64,000 bases of DNA from Flaviflagellibacter deserti (lineage in GTDB: Bacteria > Pseudomonadota > Alphaproteobacteria > Rhizobiales > Methylopilaceae): assembly GCF_042652085.1 (NCBI RefSeq), contig NZ_JBHSJF010000001.1:248001-312000 (forward strand), given 5' to 3'. Below, piece by piece: positions 26,778 to 35,293 of this stretch; the stretch's first letter is position 1; each line of letters opens with the position of its first letter. The translations under genes were made by a program, and so were the position numbers. A model generated the notes under the pieces. The model did not search any database. It was given only the letters and a program-made list of their open reading frames with translations, and was not told the DNA's origin.

Positions 26778-28439
26778 ATGATAGGCGAGCGCATGATCGA
26801 CAACGAAGATAACCTGCCGGCCGCCGATGCGCACGATGCGGATCGTGCCCGGATCGCCAAAGTCATTGCACGGGCGGGGCTGACCTCGCGCCGCGACGCC
26901 GAAGCCTGGATCGCCGCCGGTCGCGTCGCGCTGAACGGCGAGGTGATCGACAATCCCGCGACCACGGTCGGCCCGCGCGACCGCGTCACCGTCGACGGCG
27001 AGCCGCTTCCCGCGCGCGAGCGCACGCGTCTGTGGCTCTACCACAAGCCGCGCGGGCTGGTGACGACCGCCCGCGATCCCGAAGGCCGCCCGACCGTGTT
27101 CGACGTCCTGCCGGACGAACTGCCCCGCGTGGTCTCGGTCGGCCGCCTCGATATCAACACCGAGGGCCTGCTGCTGCTGACCAATGACGGCGGCCTCGCC
27201 CGCGTGCTCGGCCACCCGGACACGGGATGGCTTCGTCGCTATCGCGTCCGCGCATTCGGCGAGGTGACGCCGGACAAGCTATCGGCGCTCTATAAGGGCA
27301 TCGAGATCGAGGGGTTCAGCTATGGTCCGATCGAGGCGGTGATCGATCGCCAGCAGGGAGACAATGCCTGGCTGACACTCGGCCTGCGCGAAGGCAAGAA
27401 CCGCGAAGTCCGCAAGGTTCTGGAGCATCTTGGACTGCAGGTGAACCGGCTGATCCGCATCTCGTTCGGACCGTTTCAGCTGGGCGAGATGGCCGAGGGT
27501 CAGGTCGAGGAAATCCGCACCCGCTACTTGCGCGACCAGCTTGGCGGGCTGGCGGACGAGGCGAATTGCGACTTCTCCGGACCGATCGTCGACCGCACGA
27601 AGCCGGAGCCGAAACGCGCCCCGCGCAGTCGGCGCGCGGAGCCGGCCGCGGGAGAAGAACGCCGCCGGGCAGGTGTCGTTACGGATCGCCGTGGGCGACG
27701 CGTACTGATCGAGCGCATCGAGAAGGAAAAGCCGGCGAAGCCCGTTCGTGAGCGTCCGGCCCGTGGCCGCGATGACCGTCGGGACGATGCTGGGCGTCCA
27801 GCACGGCAGCGTGACGATCGCCCGATGCGCGACGACCGTCGTCCGCCTCGTCCCCGCGACGGCGAGCGGCCGCGTACGCGCTCGGCCGTCTCACGCGTGC
27901 GTGGCGATGATCTCCCGTCAGGGCAGCTGGCGCGTCCGCCGCGCGAGCGGAAGGAGCGGGAGATGGAGCCGCGTCCGGATGGCAATCGCGCTCGCGTGTT
28001 CCGTACCCGGCCAGATCGACCGGACGGAGAGCGTGGAGAACGTCGCGGCCCGCCGAAGGACCGCCAGTCTCGTCCTCGTCAAGATCGTGATGAACGCGCT
28101 CCACGCGGCGAACGGCCGTTCCGTGCTCGGGAAGAGCGTCCCGCAGGCGAGCGCCCTCAACGGGAGGAACGCCGAGGTCCACCGCGAGATCGCGAAGCCC
28201 GGCCCGCCGGTGGCAAGGGGCGGGGAGGCGACAAGCCCGGCTTCGGCGCCCGGCCGCAGCGTTCCGGTCCGCCGCGCGGAGACAGGCCGCAAGGAGACAG
28301 GTCGCAAGGCGGCCCGCCGCGCGGAGATCGCCCGCACGGCGGTCGTCCCGGAGGGCGCCCCGGCGGCGGTGGCCGTCCGCAGGGTGGACATCCTTCCGGC
28401 GGAAGGCCCAGTGGCGGCAAGCCTCGTTCACGCGGCTGA
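26778..28439 (+). CDS. rluB: 23S rRNA pseudouridine synthase RluB-like with long basic C-terminal tail
   Basis: This 553-residue protein carries an S4 domain (IAKVIARAGLTSRRDAEAWI) and an RsuA-type catalytic domain with the active Asp in VGRLDINTEGLLLLTNDG and the late LREGKNREVRKVLEHLGL. It would modify U2605 of 23S rRNA. Everything after residue about 260 is Arg/Gly/Pro/Asp-rich, low-complexity and probably disordered, more than doubling the normal length. The tail includes repeated RPxGG and GDRP units. Confidence 0.9.
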   Translation: MIGERMIDNEDNLPAADAHDADRARIAKVIARAGLTSRRDAEAWIAAGRVALNGEVIDNPATTVGPRDRVTVDGEPLPARERTRLWLYHKPRGLVTTARDPEGRPTVFDVLPDELPRVVSVGRLDINTEGLLLLTNDGGLARVLGHPDTGWLRRYRVRAFGEVTPDKLSALYKGIEIEGFSYGPIEAVIDRQQGDNAWLTLGLREGKNREVRKVLEHLGLQVNRLIRISFGPFQLGEMAEGQVEEIRTRYLRDQLGGLADEANCDFSGPIVDRTKPEPKRAPRSRRAEPAAGEERRRAGVVTDRRGRRVLIERIEKEKPAKPVRERPARGRDDRRDDAGRPARQRDDRPMRDDRRPPRPRDGERPRTRSAVSRVRGDDLPSGQLARPPRERKEREMEPRPDGNRARVFRTRPDRPDGERGERRGPPKDRQSRPRQDRDERAPRGERPFRAREERPAGERPQREERRGPPRDREARPAGGKGRGGDKPGFGARPQRSGPPRGDRPQGDRSQGGPPRGDRPHGGRPGGRPGGGGRPQGGHPSGGRPSGGKPRSRG

Positions 28440-28442
28440 TCC

Positions 28443-28997
28443 ATGCGCATCATTGCCGGCCGGTTTCGCGGGCAGGCGCTGAAGGCGCCCAAGACCTATC
28501 GCGTTCGGCCGACCTCCGACCGGCTCCGCGAGACGCTCTTCAACGTGCTCGTCCATTCCTATGGCGACCCGGTCGGCGATGGGCGGGTGCTCGATCTTTT
28601 CGCCGGGACCGGGGCGCTCGGCCTGGAGGCGCTATCGCGCGGAGCGGCGTTCGCGCTGTTCGTCGAGGACGGCGTGGAGGCGAGGGGGCTTCTGCGCGGC
28701 AATGTCGAGATGTTGGGAGTGGCCGGCACGAGCCGCATCTTCCGACGAGACGCGACAAGGCTCGGCCCGGCCCATCCGAACGAACCGTTCGATCTGGTTT
28801 TCGCCGACCCACCCTATGGCAAGGGTCTGGGAGAAAAGGCACTCGCCTCGGCCCGCGAGGGTGGCTGGATCAAGCCAGACGCGCTGGTCGTGGTCGAGGA
28901 GGCGGGCGATGTGGAATTCGCGGTGCCAGAGGGGTTCGAACTGATCGAGACCCGGAACTACGGCGAAGCGCAACTCGTGTTTATGCGCTTCGTTTGA
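28443..28997 (+). CDS. rsmD: 16S rRNA (guanine966-N2)-methyltransferase RsmD
   Basis: This 184-residue enzyme methylates G966 of 16S rRNA. It starts with MRIIAGRFRGQALKAP, a family signature, and has the SAM-binding LDLFAGTGALGLEALSRGA and the catalytic FADPPYGKGL. It begins 3 bases after rluB on the same strand, so both rRNA modifiers are probably one transcript. Confidence 0.95.
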   Translation: MRIIAGRFRGQALKAPKTYRVRPTSDRLRETLFNVLVHSYGDPVGDGRVLDLFAGTGALGLEALSRGAAFALFVEDGVEARGLLRGNVEMLGVAGTSRIFRRDATRLGPAHPNEPFDLVFADPPYGKGLGEKALASAREGGWIKPDALVVVEEAGDVEFAVPEGFELIETRNYGEAQLVFMRFV

Positions 28998-29006
28998 TTG
29001 CCGTCG

Positions 29007-29075
29007 TCCTCCGGCTTGACCGGAGGACCCATGGGGCCCCTTGCGGTTTGGCTGGATCCTCCGGTCAAGCCGGAG
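29007..29075. repeat. Paired TCCGGCTTGACCGGA repeat, inverted copies
   Basis: The first copy has a perfect stem GTCCTCCGG-CTTGA-CCGGAGGAC (29007-29029). The second copy, in opposite orientation, has CTCCGG-TCAAG-CCGGAG (29059-29075). The pair sits right after rsmD and before a repeat of the CCTCTCCC family. A degenerate related piece occurs at about 51790-51815. Confidence 0.65.
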
Positions 29076-29087
29076 ACCAAAGGATGT

Positions 29088-29152
29088 CGTGCTGGCCCTC
29101 ACCCCGGTGCGTTGGCACGCACTCGACCCTCTCCCGCTTCGCAGGAGAGGGG
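29088..29152. repeat. Palindromic intergenic repeat, copy 2
   Basis: This copy shares CGTGCTGGCCCTCACCCCGG and ACTCGACCCTCTCCCGC blocks with copy 1. It ends in a hairpin of CCCTCTCC (29127-29134) and GGAGAGGG (29144-29151). It lies between the convergent rsmD and IalB genes, beside the inverted TCCGG repeat pair. Confidence 0.75.
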
Positions 29153-29157
29153 AAAAA

Positions 29158-29697
29158 TCACTTCAGCGAATCGAAGCCCGCCCCAAACCCGTTCAGCGAA
29201 ACCGGGATGCCGATGCCTTCTTCCGGCGTCTGGAAGATGATGAACACGGCGCTCTTGCCGTTCCGGATCTTCCCGATCAGCGTGTCGTCGAGCACGACTT
29301 CAGCGACGCAGCCGTCCGGCAGGCAGCGGACGAAGCCGGCGCGGCCGATCTCGGCGTCGTCGATGCGCAGACCGAGGCCCGCAGGGAGAAGGACGCCGAG
29401 CGGAGCGAGCACGCGCAGGAGACGGCTCTTATTATCCGCTGTCTTCAGGATGATGATGGAGAGACCGACATTCGGGCGATCCTCGGCGGTTACCGATTGG
29501 ACGAGGGCGCATTGCTCGCCCTTCGCGCCCGGAGGCGTGTCGCATCGCACCTGCCAGTCGCCATGGGTCGCCTTCACCGTGCCCTGGGCGGAAGCGGGGT
29601 AGAATGCGGCCGTCGGGCCGGCTGCGAGGATTGCGGCGAGCGCGATGGTCGCGATCCGCGAAGGCTTGCCGAACAGACGGCGGAAAGAGCCGGTCAT
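29158..29697 (-). CDS. Invasion-associated locus B (IalB) family protein
   Basis: This 179-residue protein has a basic N-terminus and signal segment (IATIALAAILAAGPTAAFYPASAQ). The mature part has the IalB features HGDWQVRCDTPPG, a Cys pair in QCALVQ, and FVRCLPDGCVAE. The family was named in Bartonella but is widespread in free-living members of the order; the biochemical role is unsettled. It is divergent from coxB across a 287-base gap. Confidence 0.87.
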   Translation of the reverse strand: MTGSFRRLFGKPSRIATIALAAILAAGPTAAFYPASAQGTVKATHGDWQVRCDTPPGAKGEQCALVQSVTAEDRPNVGLSIIILKTADNKSRLLRVLAPLGVLLPAGLGLRIDDAEIGRAGFVRCLPDGCVAEVVLDDTLIGKIRNGKSAVFIIFQTPEEGIGIPVSLNGFGAGFDSLK

Positions 29698-29984
29698 TGC
29701 TTTATAGACGCTCCGACAGAGGGCGATTCCGCCGCTCGGGACACTGGAATTACTGTCCGCCTACCATGCGGGGGTGGCGAGTCAAGGGCAGGCGAATCAG
29801 GCATCTTCGGAGCAGTAGCCCGACTGTTTGATGGAGGCTTGGTTTCGCGCCCATATGCCGCATAGACTGGAACTGCCCCAAAGTTGCGGGCAAACCGCCT
29901 TTATGTTTGAACCACAACCGGTCGGACTCGGGCTGTTTCCGGGTCGACTTTAGGCTAATCGCCTCTCAGGAGAGCGCCCCCGAA
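29698..29984. other. Divergent promoter region between IalB and coxB genes
   Basis: This is the longest non-coding gap in the window, 287 bases. It should carry promoters for the divergent IalB and cytochrome oxidase genes. I see no strong -35/-10 pair, no tRNA and no repeat copy. The coxB ribosome site AGGAG lies at 29968-29972. Confidence 0.4.
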
Positions 29985-30899
29985 ATGTCGTCCCGCCTCG
30001 GTCTTGCCTCCGGGCTCCTCGCAGGTTCGTTCCTCGCGCTCGCCGCAGCCCCCGCGCTGGCCGATACCGGCCATCCTTCGCCGTGGCAGATCAACTTCCA
30101 GGGCGCCGTGACCCCGATCGCGGAGCGCATCCACGAATTCGGCACGTTCATCAACGTCATCATCGCGATCGTCGTCCTCTTCGTCCTCGCCCTGCTCGCC
30201 ATCTGCGCGATCAGGTTCAACGAAAAGGCCAACCCGATCCCGTCGAGGACCACGCATCACGTCCTGCTCGAAGTCGTCTGGACGATCGCTCCGGTTCTGA
30301 TCCTCGTCATCATCGCCATTCCGTCGTTCCGGCTGCTCTACGCCCAGTACGACATGCCGAAAGCGGACCTGACGCTGAAGGTCACCGGCAAGCAGTGGTT
30401 CTGGAGTGTCGAATACCAGACCGCCGAGGCGCCGGCCGCCGCTCCAGCAGCCGCGGGCGCCGCCCATGCCGCTCCGGCCGCCGCGACCGGCAATGTCGAT
30501 TTCGGCTTCGATGCACTGATGATCCAGCGCAAGGATCTGAAGGAGGGCCAAATCGCCCTTCTCGCGGTGGACAACGAGGTCGTCGTTCCGATCAACAAGG
30601 TCGTCCGCGTCCAGGTGACCGGCGCCGACGTGATCCACGCCTTTGCGATCCCGAGCTTCGGCATCAAGGTCGACGCCGTTCCGGGACGCCTCAACGAAAC
30701 TTGGTTTAAGGCCGAGCGCGAAGGCGTCTATTATGGCCAGTGCTCGGAGCTTTGCGGTAAGGACCACGCCTTCATGCCGATCGCGGTCCGCGTCGTGAAC
30801 GATGCCGACTACCAGGCCTGGGTTTCTCAGGCCCGTCAGAAGTTCGCAATGAATCCTCCGACCTTCGTCGTCGCGGACGCGACCCCGGCGGCGCGGTAA
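29985..30899 (+). CDS. coxB: Cytochrome c oxidase subunit II CoxB
   Basis: This 304-residue subunit has a signal peptide (ASGLLAGSFLALAAAPALA), two membrane helices and a periplasmic CuA domain. The CuA ligands are in GQCSELCGKDHAFMPI. CuA accepts electrons from cytochrome c. An Ala/Pro-rich insertion of about 25 residues follows FWSVEYQTAE, before GFDALMIQ. ATG 29985 is chosen because AGGAG is 12 bases upstream. Confidence 0.95.
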   Translation: MSSRLGLASGLLAGSFLALAAAPALADTGHPSPWQINFQGAVTPIAERIHEFGTFINVIIAIVVLFVLALLAICAIRFNEKANPIPSRTTHHVLLEVVWTIAPVLILVIIAIPSFRLLYAQYDMPKADLTLKVTGKQWFWSVEYQTAEAPAAAPAAAGAAHAAPAAATGNVDFGFDALMIQRKDLKEGQIALLAVDNEVVVPINKVVRVQVTGADVIHAFAIPSFGIKVDAVPGRLNETWFKAEREGVYYGQCSELCGKDHAFMPIAVRVVNDADYQAWVSQARQKFAMNPPTFVVADATPAAR

Positions 30900-30920
30900 T
30901 CAGCGGGAAAAGATAAAATC

Positions 30921-32528
30921 ATGGCGACCAGCGCTACCGCCCATCACGAGCACACCGAGCACGATCATCCGACCGGGTGGAAGCGCTGGGCGTATTCGAC
31001 CAACCACAAAGACATCGGCATCATGTACCTGATCTTCGCGGTCTGCGCGGGGATCCTGGGCGGCGCCCTTTCGGTCGCCATTCGTGCCGAGCTGCAGGAA
31101 CCGGGGATGCAGCTCTTCTCCGATCCGCACATGTTCAACGTGTTCACGACCGGCCACGCGCTGATCATGATCTTCTTCATGGTCATGCCGGCGCTGATTG
31201 GCGGTTTCGGCAACTACTTCGTGCCGATCATGATCGGCGCGCCGGACACCGCGTTCCCGCGCATCAACAACATCGCGTTCTGGCTTCTCCTGCCGGCGAT
31301 CGCGCTCCTGGTCATCTCGATGTTCGTTCCGGGCCCGGCGGGTTCGAACGGCGTCGGCGGGGGCTGGACGATCTATCCGCCGCTCTCGACCTCGGGTCAG
31401 CCTGGTCCGGCAATGGATTACGCGATCCTGTCGCTCCACATCGCGGGCGCTTCGTCGATCCTCGGCGCGATCAACCTGATCACGACGATTTTCAACATGC
31501 GCGCCCCGGGCATGACGCTGCACAAGATGCCGCTGTTCGCCTGGTCGGTGCTGGTCACGTCGTTCCTGCTGCTGCTGTCGCTTCCGGTTCTCGCCGGCGC
31601 GATCACCATGCTGCTGACCGACCGTAACTTCGGCACGGCGTTCTTCGCGCCGGACGGCGGCGGCGATCCGATCCTGTTCCAGCACCTGTTCTGGTTCTTC
31701 GGTCACCCGGAAGTGTACATCCTGATCCTGCCGGCCTTCGGCATCGTCAGCCATATCGTCGCGACCTTCTCGCGCAAGCCGGTGTTCGGCTATCTCGGCA
31801 TGGCCTACGCCATGGTCGCGATCGGCGTCGTCGGCTTCGTGGTGTGGGCGCACCACATGTACACGACCGGCATCTCGGTGAACGCGCAGGCCTATTTCGT
31901 CTTCGCGACCATGGTCATCGCGGTCCCGACCGGCGTGAAGATCTTCTCGTGGATCGCCACGATGTGGGGCGGCTCGATCTCGTTCCGCACGCCGATGCTG
32001 TGGGCGATGGGCTTCATCTTCCTGTTCACGGTCGGCGGCGTCACAGGCGTCGTGCTCTCGAACGCCGGCATCGACCGCGCGCTGCACGACACCTATTACG
32101 TGGTGGCGCACTTCCACTACGTGCTGTCGCTCGGCGCCGTGTTCGCCATCTTCGCCGGCTGGTACTACTGGTTCCCGAAGATGTTCGGCTACATGTACTC
32201 CGAGAAGATCGGCAAGCTGCACTTCTGGGTCACGTTCATCGGCGTGAACCTAGTCTTCTTCCCGCAGCACTTCCTCGGCCTTGCCGGCATGCCGCGCCGC
32301 TACGTCGACTATCCGGACGCATTCGCCGGTTGGAACTTCGTGTCGTCGATCGGCTCGTACATCTCCGGCTTCGCCGTGCTGATCTTCCTCTTCGGCGTTT
32401 TCCATGCGTTCGCCCGCAAGGTGCCGGCCGGCGACAATCCGTGGGGCGAGGGTGCGACCACGCTGGAATGGACGTTGTCGTCGCCGCCTCCGTTCCACCA
32501 GTTCTCGACGCTGCCTCAGATCCGCTGA
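30921..32528 (+). CDS. coxA: Cytochrome c oxidase subunit I CoxA
   Basis: This 535-residue catalytic subunit holds haem a and the haem a3-CuB centre. The conserved NVFTTGHALIMIFFMV and WFFGHPEVYILILPAFG (CuB His plus cross-linked Tyr) are present, as is DTYYVVAHFHYVLS. It is the proton-pumping core of the aa3-type terminal oxidase in the inner membrane. It starts 21 bases after coxB. Confidence 0.97.
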   Translation: MATSATAHHEHTEHDHPTGWKRWAYSTNHKDIGIMYLIFAVCAGILGGALSVAIRAELQEPGMQLFSDPHMFNVFTTGHALIMIFFMVMPALIGGFGNYFVPIMIGAPDTAFPRINNIAFWLLLPAIALLVISMFVPGPAGSNGVGGGWTIYPPLSTSGQPGPAMDYAILSLHIAGASSILGAINLITTIFNMRAPGMTLHKMPLFAWSVLVTSFLLLLSLPVLAGAITMLLTDRNFGTAFFAPDGGGDPILFQHLFWFFGHPEVYILILPAFGIVSHIVATFSRKPVFGYLGMAYAMVAIGVVGFVVWAHHMYTTGISVNAQAYFVFATMVIAVPTGVKIFSWIATMWGGSISFRTPMLWAMGFIFLFTVGGVTGVVLSNAGIDRALHDTYYVVAHFHYVLSLGAVFAIFAGWYYWFPKMFGYMYSEKIGKLHFWVTFIGVNLVFFPQHFLGLAGMPRRYVDYPDAFAGWNFVSSIGSYISGFAVLIFLFGVFHAFARKVPAGDNPWGEGATTLEWTLSSPPPFHQFSTLPQIR

Positions 32529-32599
32529 GACGCCAGGACAATGACCGGCCGGGGCAAAGCTCCGGCCGGTTGGTTACAGACCCAGGACAGTAACGAGCG

Positions 32600-33529
32600 A
32601 TGAGCCTCGCCAACGAACAGATCACCACGGCCTATGCCGAGCCCAGCCGGGCAGAGGTGCGCGATTTCGTTGCCCTGCTGAAGCCGCGGGTGATGTCGCT
32701 CGTCGTTTTCACGGCTCTGGTCGGCATGGTTCTGGCGCCGGGCCATATGCATCCGGTGGTTGGCGCCCTCGCGCTGCTCTGCATCGCCATCGGCGCCGGC
32801 GCCTCCGGCGCCCTGAACATGTGGTGGGATGCCGACATCGACGCCCTGATGACCCGCACGCGCGGCCGTCCGGTGCCGGCAGGCCGCATGCAGCCCGGCG
32901 AGGCTCTAGCCTTCGGTATGGTCCTGTCGGTCGGCTCGGTGATCGTGCTCTACCTCGTCGCCAACTGGCAGGCGGCGGCGCTCCTCGCCTTCACGATCTT
33001 CTTCTACGTCGTCATCTATACGATCTGGCTGAAGCGCTGGACGGCGCAGAACATCGTCATCGGCGGCGCGGCCGGCGCATTCCCGCCAATGGTCGGCTGG
33101 GCTGCGGTGACGGGCAATGTCAGCCTCGAGAGCATCGTCCTCTTCCTCATCATCTTCTTCTGGACGCCCCCCCATTTCTGGGCGCTGGCCCTGCTGAAGT
33201 CCGGCGACTACGCCAAGGCCGGCGTGCCGATGCTGCCGGTCGTCGCGGGCGAGAGCGAGACACGCCGCCAGATCCTGATCTATTCGATCCTACTGGCGCC
33301 GCTCGGCGTCGTGCCGTGGATCATGGGCTTCGGCGGCATGGCCTACGGTGTGGTCTCGATCGCGTCGGGCGCGCTGTTCCTCCTGCTCGCGATCCGCGTC
33401 TGGCGCGAGCGCGAGGGAACGCAGGCCGCGACCGCGGCTCGCCAGCTCTTCGCATTTTCCATCCTCTATCTCTTCGTCCTGTTCGCCACGCTGCTCGGCG
33501 AAGCGACCCTGGGCGGGTTCGGTGCATGA
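32600..33529 (+). CDS. ctaB: Protohaem IX farnesyltransferase (haem O synthase) CtaB
   Basis: This 309-residue UbiA-superfamily membrane enzyme farnesylates protohaem to haem O, the precursor of haem A for the oxidase. The Asp-rich motif is NMWWDADIDALMTRT, and FFWTPPHFWALAL is the second conserved loop. Its stop overlaps the start of the small downstream gene by ATGA. Confidence 0.95.
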   Translation: MSLANEQITTAYAEPSRAEVRDFVALLKPRVMSLVVFTALVGMVLAPGHMHPVVGALALLCIAIGAGASGALNMWWDADIDALMTRTRGRPVPAGRMQPGEALAFGMVLSVGSVIVLYLVANWQAAALLAFTIFFYVVIYTIWLKRWTAQNIVIGGAAGAFPPMVGWAAVTGNVSLESIVLFLIIFFWTPPHFWALALLKSGDYAKAGVPMLPVVAGESETRRQILIYSILLAPLGVVPWIMGFGGMAYGVVSIASGALFLLLAIRVWREREGTQAATAARQLFAFSILYLFVLFATLLGEATLGGFGA

Positions 33530-33693
33530 TCATGGCCGAGGAAGAGAAGGGCATCGTCCTCACCGAGGAACAGAAGCGCCGCCGTCGCAATCGCAATACG
33601 GCGATCGCGGTCGTGCTGTTCGGCCTCGTCGTACTGTTCTACGTGCTGACGATCTTCAAGCTCGGCGGCGGTGTCGCCGACCGGGCGTTGTGA
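33526..33693 (+). CDS. Small CoxF-like single-helix membrane protein
   Basis: This 55-residue protein starts MIMAEEEKGIVLTEE, followed by a KRRRRNRN cluster and one hydrophobic helix (TAIAVVLFGLVVLFYVLTIF). Small proteins of this shape commonly sit between ctaB and ctaG in alphaproteobacteria and are often labelled CoxF; their role is unclear. The start overlaps the ctaB stop (ATGA), which supports it being real. ATG 33532 is an alternative. Confidence 0.75.
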   Translation: MIMAEEEKGIVLTEEQKRRRRNRNTAIAVVLFGLVVLFYVLTIFKLGGGVADRAL

Positions 33694-33697
33694 CGCG

Positions 33698-34288
33698 ATG
33701 ACGACCGAGCCCGGCAACACCTCCGCACCTGACCGCCGCCATTTGCGCGTCGCGGCAGCGTGCGGCGTGTTCGTCGCCTGCATGGTCGGCGCTTCATTCG
33801 CCGCCGTTCCGCTCTACGACATGTTCTGCCGCGTTACCGGCTTCGGCGGGGCGACCGTCGTTCGCGAACAGGCGCCGGGCAATGTCCTGGAACGCGAGAT
33901 CATCGTCCGCTTCGACGGCACCGTCGCTCCTGGCCTGAATTGGGATTTCCAGCCTGTCCAGCGCCAGATGAAGGTCAAGGTCGGCGAGACCGCGATCGCC
34001 TTCTACCGCGCCCGGAATCGCGGCGAGGACGGTTGGGGCACCGCCTCCTATAACGTCACTCCGGAAGTCACCGGCGGCTACTTCGCCAAAATCGCCTGCT
34101 TCTGCTTCACCGAGCAGCGTCTGAAGGCCGGCGAGGAACTCGATATGCCCGTTCAGTTCTTCATCGATCCGTCGATCGCGGAAGATGCGACACTGAACGG
34201 CGTGAACACGATCACACTGTCCTATACCTTCTTCGCAGCCAAGCCGCCGGCGTCTGTCGCCGGCGCCGCCGCGGCGCCGAAACTCTGA
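33698..34288 (+). CDS. ctaG: Cytochrome c oxidase assembly protein CtaG (Cox11)
   Basis: This 196-residue periplasm-facing, single-helix copper chaperone delivers copper to CuB of CoxA. The membrane anchor is AAACGVFVACMVGASFAAV, followed by PLYDMFCRVTGFGG. The copper site is KIACFCFTEQ. ATG 33698 lies five bases after the stop of the small gene. It belongs to the cox operon. Confidence 0.95.
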   Translation: MTTEPGNTSAPDRRHLRVAAACGVFVACMVGASFAAVPLYDMFCRVTGFGGATVVREQAPGNVLEREIIVRFDGTVAPGLNWDFQPVQRQMKVKVGETAIAFYRARNRGEDGWGTASYNVTPEVTGGYFAKIACFCFTEQRLKAGEELDMPVQFFIDPSIAEDATLNGVNTITLSYTFFAAKPPASVAGAAAAPKL

Positions 34289-34299
34289 CGGAGCAAGAG

Positions 34300-35139
34300 A
34301 TGGCCGACGCCCACGTCAAGCATCACGACTACCACATGGTGGATCCGAGCCCGTGGCCGATCCTCGGCACGGTCGCTGTGTTCATCTTCGCCCTTGGCGG
34401 CATCCATTACATGCATGGCGGCGCGGCGTGGTGGATCCTGCCGGGCTTCCTCTTCACGCTCTATGTGATGGCGATGTGGTGGGTTGACGTCCGCAACGAG
34501 GCCAATGCTGGCTACCACACCCGCGTCGTTCAGCTCACCCATCGCTACGGCATGATGCTGTTCATCGCCTCCGAGGTGATGTTCTTCGTCGCCTGGTTCT
34601 GGGCCTATTTCGACGTCGCGCTGTTCCCGAGTGATCCGCATCAGGTCGCCCGCACCGCCTTCACCGGCGGTCACTGGCCGCCCCAGAATGTCGCGACCTT
34701 CGATCCGTGGCACCTGCCGCTGCTCAACACCCTGATCCTGCTCACCTCGGGCACGACCGTCACCTGGGCGCACCACGCGATCGTCCATGGCGACCGCGAT
34801 GGCGCCAAGCAGGCACTCTGGATCACCTGCGGTCTCGGCGTGCTGTTCAGCATGCTGCAGGCCTATGAGTACAGCCACGCCCAGTTCAGCTTCGGCGGCA
34901 GCATCTACGGCGCGACCTTCTTCATGGCGACCGGCTTCCACGGCTTCCACGTCATCGTCGGTACGATCATGCTCGCGGTCTGCCTGCTCCGCCTCTACAA
35001 GGGCGACTTCACCCCGAAGCAGCATTTCGGCTTCGAAGCCGCTGCCTGGTACTGGCACTTCGTCGACGTGGTCTGGCTCTTTCTGTTCGCCGCGATCTAC
35101 GTCTGGGGCTATGGCGGCCCGGTCGCTGGCGGCCATTGA
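34300..35139 (+). CDS. coxC: Cytochrome c oxidase subunit III CoxC
   Basis: This 279-residue subunit has seven predicted membrane segments. Conserved motifs include KHHDYHMVDPSPWP, MLFIASEVMFFVAWFWAYF and the C-terminal WYWHFVDVVWLFLF. It stabilises subunit I and proton uptake. It is preceded at short distance by ctaG and followed by a palindromic repeat. Confidence 0.96.
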   Translation: MADAHVKHHDYHMVDPSPWPILGTVAVFIFALGGIHYMHGGAAWWILPGFLFTLYVMAMWWVDVRNEANAGYHTRVVQLTHRYGMMLFIASEVMFFVAWFWAYFDVALFPSDPHQVARTAFTGGHWPPQNVATFDPWHLPLLNTLILLTSGTTVTWAHHAIVHGDRDGAKQALWITCGLGVLFSMLQAYEYSHAQFSFGGSIYGATFFMATGFHGFHVIVGTIMLAVCLLRLYKGDFTPKQHFGFEAAAWYWHFVDVVWLFLFAAIYVWGYGGPVAGGH

Positions 35140-35149
35140 TGCGTGATTT

Positions 35150-35286
35150 CCCTCTCCTGCGAAGCGGGAGAGGGTCGAGTTGCCGTCAGGCAACCGAGGT
35201 GAGGGCAAGCACGATGCTCATCGCTGTAATCATGCCCTCACCCGCACGCTTCGCGAGTCGTCCTCTCCCGTGAACGGGAGAGGGGA
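35150..35286. repeat. Palindromic intergenic repeat, copy 3
   Basis: The copy has two hairpins: CCCTCTCC/GGAGAGGG at 35150-35174 and CCTCTCCCGT/ACGGGAGAGG at 35262-35283. Between them are GTGAGGGCAAGCACGATG and ATGCCCTCACCCGC blocks shared with other copies. It lies between coxC and the DUF983 gene on the same strand, and its last bases overlap the GGGGAG ribosome site of the DUF983 gene. Confidence 0.75.
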
Positions 35287-35293
35287 GACTGAA

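Noticed and set aside
27600..28440. Tandem repeats in the rluB 3' half read as a mobile or CRISPR-like array
   Set aside because: The repetition is from low-complexity Arg/Gly/Pro codons in frame, with no regular repeat-spacer period.
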